Assembly (NCBI GenBank): GCA_031401815.1
Contig: JANNRW010000467.1
Coordinates: forward strand, 1 to 26,476
DNA length: 26,476 nucleotides
Source of the DNA: JANNRW01 sp031401815
Lineage (GTDB): Bacteria > Desulfobacterota > Desulfuromonadia > Geobacterales > DSM-12255
Direction: 5' to 3'
The number at the start of each line of letters is the position of its first letter. Position 1 is the first letter of the stretch. Of this stretch, positions 1 to 7,887 are shown one piece after another. Under the pieces are notes generated by a model. The model worked only from the letters and a program-made list of their open reading frames with translations, made no database searches and was not told where the DNA came from. A program made the translations under genes and the position numbers.

Positions 1-1993
1 GGAAGCAACACGCGAAATATACTGGAACATAGGTCACGGAGTAGTACCGGTAATGTACCTTTTAAGCTTTGCAGCAGTAGCTGTGATGCTCTGGGGTTTC
101 CGGAAAAGGCTCCCTCTTTACAGGCTTGGCAAACCCCTCAACCGGTTCGACCAGCCTGAAAAGCGCCTTGATCTTCTCCTTACAGCAATCTTCGGGCAGG
201 AGAAGATCTTTCGTGTAACCTCCGGCGGTCTCCCTCACGCCCTCTTCTTCTGGGGTTTTCTGGTACTCTTCATCGGCACCCTCCTCGTCATGGCCCAGGC
301 AGACTTCTTCACCCCTCTCATGGGTGTAAACATCCTCTCCGGCAAGTTTTACGAAGCCTTCTCCCTGATTCTCGATCTGGCAGGCCTTCTTACCGTTATC
401 ATGCTTGCCCTGCTCTTTATCCGCCGTTTCATCATCAAACCTGATGGACTGGAGATAACAGATGACGACTACCGGGTACACTTTCTGCTCTTTGCCATCC
501 TCATCACCGGCTTTCTCATAGAAGGGGCGCGGATGGCCGCAACAGAGCTGAGACAAAACCCGGAACTGGCACTATACTCGCCAGTTGGGCTTATGATAGC
601 AAAAAGCCTGGCAGGCTACACCGACGCATCACTTCTGGCACTTCACAAAACCCTCTGGTGGATACACCTTGCACTTGTACTCGGATTTTTCTGCGCCATA
701 CCGTACACCAAACTGCGCCACATCTTCACCACCTCTGCAAATGCCTGGTTTTCCCCGCTTGAGCCCAAAGGGAGCATAGCCACAATAAACATGGAAGATG
801 AAGAGTGTGAACAGTTCGGCGCAGCAAAAATAGCTGATCTCACCTGGAAAGACATCTTCGACGCAGACGCCTGCACCAGCTGCAAAAGGTGCCAGGATAG
901 CTGTCCGGCTCATGCCACCGACAAACCGCTCTCCCCGATGAAAGTAGTACAGCAGATCGGCGAACAGGCACAAAGCGACCCGACCGGAGAGCTAATCGCC
1001 ACAGTCAGTCAGGAGGCTCTCTGGGCCTGCACCACCTGCCGCGCTTGCCAGGATATCTGTCCGGCTAACATCGAACATGTCAACAAGATCATTGAAATGC
1101 GCAGAAACCTCACACTCATGGAAGGAGCATTTTCCGGAGATGAAGTAAGGACTGCCTGTAGCAACATCGAAGTCAACGGCAACCCCTTTGGTCTTGCCTA
1201 TGCAGCCAGAGCCGACTGGGCAAAAGATCTTCCTGTCACACTCATGGAGAGCGGCCAAGAGGTAGACATCCTCTATTTTGTCGGCTGCTACGCATCCTTT
1301 GACAGGAGAAACCAGACCGTAGCAACAAACTTCATCAAGATCTGCGCAGCCGCCGGAATTAAAGTCGGGATACTCGGCAAAGAGGAGAAGTGCTGCGGCG
1401 AACCTGTCCGAAAGCTTGGGAACGAATACCTGTACCAGACCATGGCTCAGGAGAACATCGAACTCATCAAAGGGTATGGTATCAAACAGATAGTCACCAC
1501 CTGCCCGCACTGCTACAACACCCTTGGGAGGGACTACCGCGATCTCGGGCTGGAGGTACCGGTAGAGCACTACACCACCTTCATCGACCGGCTGCTAAAG
1601 GGAGAACGTCTGAGTCTCGACCCTGAAAGATTCCATTACACCTATCACGACTCCTGCTACATAGGGCGCTACATGGATATCAGCGAAGAGCCGCGCGCGA
1701 TATTGCAAAGAGCAGGGGGGATCATAAGAGAGATGGAGCAGAGCAAGAACGACAGCTTCTGCTGCGGCGCAGGGGGCGGGCGTATACTGGCAGAAGAGAA
1801 GATCGGGAAAAAGATCAGCGAAACCAGGATCAACATGGCCGTTGAAACAGGAGCACCGCTCCTCATCTCAAACTGCCCGTTCTGCCTCACCATGTTTGAA
1901 GACGGCATCAAGACCGGCGGAGCAGAGGGGACGATTGTAGTTAAGGATCTGTCGGAGATAGTGGTGGAGAGGATGGGAGACAGGAATCAGTAG
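1..1993 (+). CDS. Membrane Fe-S oxidoreductase, EtfAB:menaquinone oxidoreductase (EMO) type, 5'-truncated
   Basis: The frame is open to the window edge: codons before the ATG at 53 read EATREIYWNIGHGVVPV, so the true start lies just outside and the ATG at 53 is internal. Residue numbers here count from that ATG. The N-terminal ~230 residues are hydrophobic with several membrane segments and histidines (HALFFW, HKTLWWIH) that could bind haem b. Two 4Fe-4S motifs follow, CTSCKRCQDSCP (274-285) and CTTCRACQDICP (326-337). Two cysteine-rich CCG modules come next, CC447/CPHC484 and CC570/CPFC608, as in HdrD/GlpC. This layout is that of membrane proteins that take electrons from reduced EtfAB to menaquinone during acyl-CoA oxidation. 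The etfBA genes lie just downstream, which supports this role over a heterodisulfide reductase. The quinone partner is inferred. Confidence 0.88.
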   Translation, partial: EATREIYWNIGHGVVPVMYLLSFAAVAVMLWGFRKRLPLYRLGKPLNRFDQPEKRLDLLLTAIFGQEKIFRVTSGGLPHALFFWGFLVLFIGTLLVMAQADFFTPLMGVNILSGKFYEAFSLILDLAGLLTVIMLALLFIRRFIIKPDGLEITDDDYRVHFLLFAILITGFLIEGARMAATELRQNPELALYSPVGLMIAKSLAGYTDASLLALHKTLWWIHLALVLGFFCAIPYTKLRHIFTTSANAWFSPLEPKGSIATINMEDEECEQFGAAKIADLTWKDIFDADACTSCKRCQDSCPAHATDKPLSPMKVVQQIGEQAQSDPTGELIATVSQEALWACTTCRACQDICPANIEHVNKIIEMRRNLTLMEGAFSGDEVRTACSNIEVNGNPFGLAYAARADWAKDLPVTLMESGQEVDILYFVGCYASFDRRNQTVATNFIKICAAAGIKVGILGKEEKCCGEPVRKLGNEYLYQTMAQENIELIKGYGIKQIVTTCPHCYNTLGRDYRDLGLEVPVEHYTTFIDRLLKGERLSLDPERFHYTYHDSCYIGRYMDISEEPRAILQRAGGIIREMEQSKNDSFCCGAGGGRILAEEKIGKKISETRINMAVETGAPLLISNCPFCLTMFEDGIKTGGAEGTIVVKDLSEIVVERMGDRNQ

Positions 1994-2167
1994 TCAGGAG
2001 TCAGGTGTCAGTAGTAAAGAATCAGTAGTCAGTATTTTGTAGTTAGTGGTTGGTGGATGGTCGATAGTGGTTGGTGGTTAGTTGTTGGTTTTCATGCTGA
2101 CCCCTGACCCCTGAATACTGACTACTGCTTTCATTTGCTGACCCCTGTCCCCTGAATACTGACTACT
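1991..2167. repeat. Dispersed intergenic repeat cluster between the oxidoreductase gene and etfB
   Basis: Two direct 31-nt copies (2096-2126 and 2137-2167) differ at one base and share the core CTGAATACTGACTACT. The start of the gap (about 1991-2036) carries the same words on the opposite strand (CAGTAGTCAGTATT). A transcript could therefore fold into a long imperfect hairpin. Between the arms lies a G/T-rich stretch of degenerate GGTTGGTGG words. The same family recurs at about 13120-13207. No ORF is supported here. Confidence 0.75.
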
Positions 2168-2190
2168 TCTTCAAAATAAGGAGATTAAAC

Positions 2191-2967
2191 ATGAAAATAC
2201 TAGTCTGCATCAAACAGGTACCTGACCTCGAATCGCGCTTCAAGGCCAACAAGGCCGGAAACTGGTTCGACGAGACGGATCTTGCCTTCCGGATGAATGA
2301 ATACGACGAGTACGCAGTAGAGCAAGGGGTAAGAGTGCGGGAGCAGTTCGGGGAGAGCTGCGAACTGACAGTTCTCTCCATCGGCCCTGATCGGGTAGGC
2401 GAAGCTATCAAAAAAGCACTCGCCATGGGGTGCGACAACGCTGTCCATATAAAAGACAGCGCTGCTGCTGACAAAGATCCCTGGCAGATAGCATCCATAA
2501 TAGCGGCACATGCAAAAAACACCAATTACGATCTGATCTTCACCGGGATGCAGTCCCAGGATCGTGGTTCGGCCCAGGTAGGGGTGCTTCTTGCTGAACT
2601 GCTTGGCTTCTCCTGTGTCACCACCATCATCGGCTTTGACTATAAAGACGACATCATAACTGTGAAACGTGAGCTTGAGGGTGGGATCAAAGGGGTAGTC
2701 AAATTGAAGACCCCCGCACTTGTCACATGTCAACTTGGTCTCAATACTCCTCGCTATCCGACTCTGCCCAACATCATGAAGGCCAAGAAAAAAGAGATCC
2801 TCTCAATCCCGGCAGAAGAGCTCCTCAGCGAGGAGGCTTTAACCGCTACAGCCAGCTTCCATCCACCTGCAAAAAAAGGGGGCGGCATAGTACTTGAAGG
2901 TGAAACAGGCGACCTCGTTGAAAAAGTAATCGCTCTACTAAAAGAAAAAACCGCAGTACTGCGGTAG
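2191..2967 (+). CDS. etfB: Electron transfer flavoprotein beta subunit
   Basis: The 258-residue product has the typical EtfB N-terminus MKILVCIKQVPD and the AMP/nucleotide-binding segments of the family (TGMQSQDRGSAQVGVLLAELLG and LVTCQLGLNTPRYPTLPNIMKAKKK). Length matches the family. The start is fixed by AAGGAG 9 bases upstream. EtfB pairs with EtfA, encoded 10 bases downstream, to form the FAD heterodimer that takes electrons from acyl-CoA dehydrogenases in the cytoplasm. The acyl-CoA dehydrogenase at 4730 and the membrane oxidoreductase at 1 are the likely donor and acceptor. The sequence alone does not decide whether this EtfAB could bifurcate; the neighbours favour a simple electron carrier. 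Confidence 0.96.
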   Translation: MKILVCIKQVPDLESRFKANKAGNWFDETDLAFRMNEYDEYAVEQGVRVREQFGESCELTVLSIGPDRVGEAIKKALAMGCDNAVHIKDSAAADKDPWQIASIIAAHAKNTNYDLIFTGMQSQDRGSAQVGVLLAELLGFSCVTTIIGFDYKDDIITVKRELEGGIKGVVKLKTPALVTCQLGLNTPRYPTLPNIMKAKKKEILSIPAEELLSEEALTATASFHPPAKKGGGIVLEGETGDLVEKVIALLKEKTAVLR

Positions 2968-2977
2968 GAGGCCATAC

Positions 2978-3889
2978 ATGAAAACACTACTCATCGGCGA
3001 ATACCGGGAAGGCAAACTGCTCGAATCCACCTACGAACTATTAGGCTTTGCGAGTCAATTAGGTGGCGAAACCGCCATGTTCCTCGTTGGCAACAGTGCA
3101 GAGCTCCCTGCCTGTAGTTGCAAACTATATCTGGCTGATGTCGTTGCCAGCGGAGAATACAACCCCGACCTGCACAAACAACTTATCCTCCAGGCGATAG
3201 CAGAAGAAAAACCTGACTACATCGTCCTAAATCACTCTTCCTACGGGTGGGATCTGGCACCTCGTCTTGCGGCACAGCTAAAAGCCTCCCAGATATCCGA
3301 AATCATAGCCATAGTTGATGGCGGTTTTGAAACAGGCTGTCTCAATGCCAAAATGCGCCGAACCGTATCACCAAAAACAGCCCGGGCAGTGCTCACCATC
3401 CAGGCAGGGGCGTTTCCGGTACTCCAGCCGGGCGGCACCCCGCAGGTTGTGCAACTTGTCGCCACTGCTGCTGGCAGCATGGAATTTGTCGGTTATGAAC
3501 CAGCCGAAGCAAAAGACGTAGATCTGGCCAAGGCCGAAATCATCGTCACTGCCGGGCGAGGTGTAGGTAAAAAAGATAATGTTGCTGTCATTCAGGCTCT
3601 GGCCAAAGCGCTTGGCGGAGAACTCGGAGCCAGCAGGCCGGTGGTAGATGCGGGGTGGGTTGAGCATAGCCACCAGGTAGGGACAACCGGACAGACTGTA
3701 AGTCCGAAACTCTATATTGCCTGCGGAGTATCCGGCGCAATACAGCACCTCGCCGGAATGAAAAAATCTGACTTTATTGTTGCTATCAACAAGGACAAGG
3801 ATGCACCGATAGGTGAAATAGCCGATGTCCTTGTCGTGGCGGATGTCATGCAGTTCGTACCTGCACTCACAGCAAAGCTTGCGAAATGA
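2978..3889 (+). CDS. etfA: Electron transfer flavoprotein alpha subunit
   Basis: The 303-residue product has the EtfA C-terminal FAD domain: TAGRGVGKKDN, LGASRPVVDAGW, QVGTTGQTVSPKLYIACGVS and GAIQHLAGMKKSDFIVAINKD. A GGAGG site lies just before the ATG. It forms the FAD-carrying half of the EtfAB heterodimer and shuttles electrons from acyl-CoA dehydrogenase to the membrane oxidoreductase. The gene starts 10 bases after etfB and overlaps the next gene by 4 bases (ATGA), so etfB, etfA and the CoA-transferase gene are probably translationally coupled. At the flavin the usual PND segment is replaced by VEHSH before QVG, a variation within the family. Confidence 0.96.
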   Translation: MKTLLIGEYREGKLLESTYELLGFASQLGGETAMFLVGNSAELPACSCKLYLADVVASGEYNPDLHKQLILQAIAEEKPDYIVLNHSSYGWDLAPRLAAQLKASQISEIIAIVDGGFETGCLNAKMRRTVSPKTARAVLTIQAGAFPVLQPGGTPQVVQLVATAAGSMEFVGYEPAEAKDVDLAKAEIIVTAGRGVGKKDNVAVIQALAKALGGELGASRPVVDAGWVEHSHQVGTTGQTVSPKLYIACGVSGAIQHLAGMKKSDFIVAINKDKDAPIGEIADVLVVADVMQFVPALTAKLAK

Positions 3890-4707
3890 GCACTCTTGAC
3901 GGCATTCGCGTTGTTAATCTGGCAGTAAATCTGCCTGGCCCTGAAGCGGCCAGACGGCTCAGACTGCTTGGAGCCGAAGTTGTCAAAGTAGAGCCGCCTG
4001 CCGGTGATCCAATGGAGCAGTACCACTCAGCCTGGTATCTGGATATGGCTACAGGTCAGCAACTGGTAAGAATTGACCTGAAAAGCCCCTCCGGGCGGGA
4101 GAGTCTTGACAACTTGCTGGCAACAGCAGATCTGCTAATAAGCGCAACCCGTCCGGCTGCAATGGAACGCCTGGGACTTGGCTGGAGGGAACTGCACAGC
4201 AACTACCCACGTCTTTGTCAGGTGGCAATCACAGGTTACCCGTCACCTCGCGAGAACGAAGCAGGACACGATCTGACTTATCAGGCATCACTGGGGCTGA
4301 TCAATCCCCCCCATATGCCGCGTACCCTGCTGGCAGACATGGCTGGCGCAGAGCAGACCGTTACAGCTTCACTTGAGCTCCTTTTAAGGCGTGAGCGTTG
4401 TAGCGAGGCAGGTTATGCAGAGGTGCCATTATCAAAAGCAGCAGAGGCCATGGCTGAGCCGCTTCGTTATGGCTGTACTGCTCCCGGAGCATTGCTGGGG
4501 GGCGGTATTCCGGAATACAATATTTATCAGGCAAAAGAGGGCTGGATTGCGGTTGCAGCGCTGGAGCCGCATTTCAAAGAGCGGCTTCAGTCAGCTCTCG
4601 GCATTACTTCAATTGAAGAGTATAAAGCTGCATTTATTACCAGGAACGCTACAGAGTGGCAGCAATGGGGTCAGGAACACGATGTGCCGGTAGTTGCAGT
4701 CAAGTAA
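3886..4707 (+). CDS. Compact family III (CaiB/BaiF-type) CoA-transferase
   Basis: The 273-residue product opens with the family N-terminus (LDGIRVVNLAVNLPGPEAAR and LLGAEVVKVEPPAGDPM). It keeps the segment LLADMAGAEQTV, whose Asp151 aligns by motif with the catalytic aspartate of formyl-CoA transferase, and the late block IYQAKEGWIAVAALEPHF. Usual members have about 380-420 residues, so this one lacks 100 or more, mostly between the catalytic block and the C-terminal block and at the very end. The frame is clean and the gene overlaps etfA by 4 bases, so it looks like an intact short form rather than a pseudogene. Possible roles are CoA transfer between two acids or a racemase-like 2-methylacyl-CoA reaction. 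The substrate is unknown. Confidence 0.85.
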   Translation: MSTLDGIRVVNLAVNLPGPEAARRLRLLGAEVVKVEPPAGDPMEQYHSAWYLDMATGQQLVRIDLKSPSGRESLDNLLATADLLISATRPAAMERLGLGWRELHSNYPRLCQVAITGYPSPRENEAGHDLTYQASLGLINPPHMPRTLLADMAGAEQTVTASLELLLRRERCSEAGYAEVPLSKAAEAMAEPLRYGCTAPGALLGGGIPEYNIYQAKEGWIAVAALEPHFKERLQSALGITSIEEYKAAFITRNATEWQQWGQEHDVPVVAVK

Positions 4708-4729
4708 ATAACCTGAAGGGGGTAGAAGC

Positions 4730-5887
4730 ATGTATCTGGAGCTGACAGAAGAGCAGAAGCTGATTCAGGATACTGCCCGTGATTTTGCGAAAGCTGAGCT
4801 TGAGCCGGTAGCAGCAGTGCTTGACCAGGCAGATGACCGTAAGCCACTGCTGGCAAACCTGAAAAAACTGGCGGAACTTGGTTTCATGGGACTGAATGTA
4901 AAAGAGCAGTACGGTGGCAGTGAAGCCGGTGTTGTCGCCTTCAGCCTCGCAATTACCGAAATTGCCCGTGTCTGCGCTTCAACAGCAGTTACTCTTTCAG
5001 TTAACAACATGGTCTGTGAAGTGATTCAGGCAGTTGGAACCGAAGAGCAGAAGATGGCCTACATTCCAAAAATCTGTTCCGGTGAATATGCAGCAGGTGG
5101 ATTTGGCCTTACCGAGACCTGCGCCGGGTCTGATCCATCCGGAATGGTGACACAGGCGGTAAAAGATGGCGACTTCTATGTACTGAACGGTTCCAAGATA
5201 TTTATTACCAGCGCCCCTTACGCCGGTGTTTTCGTTGTCTGGGCGGTTACTGACAAGGATGCGCCCAAGGGGAAGGGGATCAGCTGCTTCCTGGTGGAGG
5301 CGGGCACACCCGGCCTGATCATCGGCAAGGAAGAGAAAAAGATGGGGCAGCATGCCTCATCAACCAATGAACTGATCTTCGACAACTGCCGGGTGCCGGC
5401 CAGCGCAATGATGGGGAAATTGAATGATGGTTTCCGGATTGCCGTTGCCGAACTGACCGGCGGCAGGATCGGTATCGGTTCATTAGGGCTCGGCATCGGT
5501 CTGGCTGCCATGGATTTTGCCACAAAATATACAACCGAGCGGGTGCAGTTTGGCCAGAAGATCAGCAGTTTCCAGGCGCTTCAGTGGATGATTGCAGATG
5601 CCTACACTGAACTGGAGGCAGCCAGACTTCTGCTGATGAATGCTGCTTTCAGGAAGGAGAACGGAAAATCCTTTGCAAAAGAGGCTTCGATGGCAAAACT
5701 GTACGCTACGGAAACTGCCAACAAGGCATGCTACAAGGCTATGCAGATGCTGGGGGGATATGGTTACACAAAGGACTTCCCGATTGAGCGCTATACAAGG
5801 GATGCCCGAATTACTTCAATTTACGAAGGCACCAGCGAGATTCAGCGGGTGATTATTTCAAGAGAGATTCTGAAAAGTCTCGGCTAA
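4730..5887 (+). CDS. Acyl-CoA dehydrogenase
   Basis: The 385-residue product is full length for the acyl-CoA dehydrogenase family. The FAD/substrate signature FGLTETCAGSDPSG lies near 125-138, the C-terminal signature QMLGGYGYTKDFPIERYTRDAR near 339-360, and the catalytic glutamate is expected in IYEGTSEIQ (Glu366). The SVNN stretch near residue 90 resembles short-chain enzymes such as butyryl-CoA dehydrogenase. It introduces a 2,3 double bond into an acyl-CoA and gives electrons to EtfAB. GGGGGTAG precedes the ATG. The adjacent etfBA and CoA-transferase genes suggest one pathway. Chain length and substrate class cannot be settled from sequence. Confidence 0.95.
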   Translation: MYLELTEEQKLIQDTARDFAKAELEPVAAVLDQADDRKPLLANLKKLAELGFMGLNVKEQYGGSEAGVVAFSLAITEIARVCASTAVTLSVNNMVCEVIQAVGTEEQKMAYIPKICSGEYAAGGFGLTETCAGSDPSGMVTQAVKDGDFYVLNGSKIFITSAPYAGVFVVWAVTDKDAPKGKGISCFLVEAGTPGLIIGKEEKKMGQHASSTNELIFDNCRVPASAMMGKLNDGFRIAVAELTGGRIGIGSLGLGIGLAAMDFATKYTTERVQFGQKISSFQALQWMIADAYTELEAARLLLMNAAFRKENGKSFAKEASMAKLYATETANKACYKAMQMLGGYGYTKDFPIERYTRDARITSIYEGTSEIQRVIISREILKSLG

Positions 5888-5970
5888 AGGCAAAGGGCAA
5901 AAGGCTGAGGGTTTCCGGGTTTTTCTCGTGCCCCTGGCGTTTCTCCCGCATTCACATTCAGGAGGAGAGC

Positions 5971-6945
5971 ATGAGCAACAGCAAACGTATCACGCTTCAG
6001 CAGGCTGCCGAGGTTGTCAAGAACGGCTCAAGCCTGACGTTTTCAGGGTTCACGATTTGGAGACGGCCATTCGCCCTGGTCTACGAACTGATCCGCCAGA
6101 AACGCCGTGGATTGCATCTGATCGAGGTAAACGGCGGGCCACAGACAGAGTTTCTGGTTGGCGCAGGCTGCGTCGATATCTGGGAATCCTGCTGGGTCGG
6201 TCATGAACTTTACGGCAAATATGGCGCAAACCTCTCACGCAGGGTGGGGAAAAAGGAGATCATTGTCGAGGATTACAGCCATGCAGAGATGATGTTCCGC
6301 TTTGCAGCAGCTGCTACCGGAGCTGCCTATGCAGTTACCCAGACATCACTCGGCACTGACATTCACAATCCTGAGTACGACATGCTCGGCAGAGCCGGTA
6401 TGCGGGACGGTAAGCATCCGCACATTGCCAAACACAAATACCAGTTTTGCGAAGATCCGTTTTTCGGAGCAGGTGCCCAGGTGATGATTCCGGCAGTCAA
6501 ACTTGACGTCGCTGTTCTTTGTGTCCAGCAGGTCGGGGAAGAAGGAACCGTGCGGGTAAATGGCCAGTACTACTCTGACCCTGAATCTGCCCGTGCAGCT
6601 GACATTACCATTGCTATTGCCGAAGAGATAGTTCCTGAGGAGTATCTGCGCCGCAATGCCGACCAGAACACTATCCCGAGTTTTGAAGTTGATTACATCC
6701 TGGAGTGCCCGTTTGGTGGCCATCCGACCGGGATGTTTGGTCGCTATGATGTCGATGGCTATTTCCTCAAGGACTTTTACGGCATGACCCGCACTCAGGA
6801 AGGGTTTGATGACTTTGCCAAAGAGTGGATCTTTGGGCTGGATCATATGAGCTATCTGGAGAAACTCGGCTGGCCGCGCATGTTGAAGCTGAAGGCAAAT
6901 ACCGCGATGAACTACAGTCCGCGCGAGAAAAAGGGGGGGAAATAA
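5971..6945 (+). CDS. gctA: Glutaconate CoA-transferase-type, subunit A
   Basis: The 324-residue product matches the alpha subunit of family I glutaconate CoA-transferases in length and in landmarks: GFTIWRRPFALVYELIRQ near the start, SRRVGKKEIIVEDYSHAEM, SLGTDIHNPEYD, then PFGGHPTGMFGRYD and a C-terminal KEWIFGLDHMSYLEKLG block. AGGAGGAG fixes the start. The subunit-B gene follows after one base. The alternative is the related IpdA of steroid-ring catabolism, but the length and C-terminal block fit GctA better. It probably binds the CoA part while the catalytic glutamate is on subunit B. The real acid substrate may not be glutaconate. Confidence 0.9.
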   Translation: MSNSKRITLQQAAEVVKNGSSLTFSGFTIWRRPFALVYELIRQKRRGLHLIEVNGGPQTEFLVGAGCVDIWESCWVGHELYGKYGANLSRRVGKKEIIVEDYSHAEMMFRFAAAATGAAYAVTQTSLGTDIHNPEYDMLGRAGMRDGKHPHIAKHKYQFCEDPFFGAGAQVMIPAVKLDVAVLCVQQVGEEGTVRVNGQYYSDPESARAADITIAIAEEIVPEEYLRRNADQNTIPSFEVDYILECPFGGHPTGMFGRYDVDGYFLKDFYGMTRTQEGFDDFAKEWIFGLDHMSYLEKLGWPRMLKLKANTAMNYSPREKKGGK

Positions 6946-6946
6946 G

Positions 6947-7765
6947 ATGTCAGAGTACGCGAAACCCGAAGAGTACGGTCTTGCCGACCTCCTTTGCTGT
7001 GCCGCATCCCGCGAGGTGGCTGATAACGAAATTGTCTTTGCCGGTACCGGCCTACCGATGGTCGCCATCATGCTGGCCCAGAAAACCCATGCCCCAAACC
7101 TCAAGCTTATTTTCGAGGCAGGAACTCTGGATGGCCGTCCACCCGAGCTTCCAACGTCAGTTGGTGATGCTCGCTGTGAAATGGGGGCTTCACGCTCCTC
7201 CGGCCTGAATGATGCCTTTGGCATAGCCCAGAGAGGTCTGGTCGATCTTGGGTTCCTCGGCGGTGCCGAGGTGGATCTCTACGGTAATGTCAACACCACC
7301 TGCATCGGCGATTACCTGAATCCGGAACTGCGCCTGACCGGCAGCGGCGGCAATCCGGATATCAACTCCTTTGCCAGGCGGACAGTCTTCATCATGGTGC
7401 ATGAAAAGCGCCGTTTTGTCGAAAATGTCAGCTACATCACCAGCCCTGGCTGGCGGGTGAAGAGATGGCCGGGGGGAGAGTTTGTCCATCGCCGCGAACT
7501 TTACGGAGCAGCCTATCGTGGGGGACCATCAGCAGTAATCAGTACCCTTGGAGTTTTCCGTTTCGACGAAGTAACGGGCAAGATGTATCTGAACACTTGC
7601 CACCCCGGCAAGAGCCCTGAAGAGATCAAGGGGATGTGCCAGTTTGATCTCGATGTCTCCAGAGTACAGGGGGAGACTTTGCCGCCGACTGTAGAGGAGC
7701 TGCGGATAATTCACGAAGTACTAGATCCGGATGAGATATTTATTCCGAAGGTGAAGAAGGGGTAG
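6947..7765 (+). CDS. gctB: Glutaconate CoA-transferase-type, subunit B
   Basis: The 272-residue product has the beta-subunit pattern: FAGTGLPMVAIMLAQKTHAPN, then LIFEAGTLDG, where Glu57 aligns by eye with the catalytic Glu54 of the Acidaminococcus enzyme. GGAEVDLYGNVNTTCIGDY, TGSGGNPDI and the late FDLDVSRVQGETLPPTVEEL block follow. Presence of the glutamate argues for true CoA transfer through a glutamyl-CoA intermediate. Stop and start of A and B are one base apart, so they should be made in equal amounts. It is the last gene of the cluster, with a strong terminator 25 bases further on. Confidence 0.91.
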   Translation: MSEYAKPEEYGLADLLCCAASREVADNEIVFAGTGLPMVAIMLAQKTHAPNLKLIFEAGTLDGRPPELPTSVGDARCEMGASRSSGLNDAFGIAQRGLVDLGFLGGAEVDLYGNVNTTCIGDYLNPELRLTGSGGNPDINSFARRTVFIMVHEKRRFVENVSYITSPGWRVKRWPGGEFVHRRELYGAAYRGGPSAVISTLGVFRFDEVTGKMYLNTCHPGKSPEEIKGMCQFDLDVSRVQGETLPPTVEELRIIHEVLDPDEIFIPKVKKG

Positions 7766-7790
7766 CAGTTCAAGTAATAATATGATCCAG

Positions 7791-7828
7791 ACAAAAGGCC
7801 GCTTCTTGATCGAGAAGCGGCCTTTTGT
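7791..7828. terminator. Bidirectional hairpin terminator after gctB
   Basis: Two perfect 16-nt arms (7791-7806 and 7813-7828, ending CCTTTTGT) enclose a 6-nt loop. A T-rich end is present on both strands. It lies between the convergent gctB and AlbA_2-type genes, so it can stop transcripts from both sides. Confidence 0.9.
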
Positions 7829-7887
7829 TGTCATACCAATAACAATCAGAGTAGCAAAAGCGGTGTCGAATGGGCATGACAGCAGAT

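Noticed and set aside
1..1993. Reading the oxidoreductase as heterodisulfide reductase or glycerol-3-phosphate dehydrogenase subunit
   Set aside because: The CCG modules are shared, but the membrane N-terminus and neighbouring etfBA fit an EtfAB:quinone enzyme better.
6346..7224. Minus-strand open frame of 292 codons across gctA and gctB
   Set aside because: It is antisense to two well-recognised genes, has no ribosome site and its protein has arginine/serine-rich composition typical of antisense frames.
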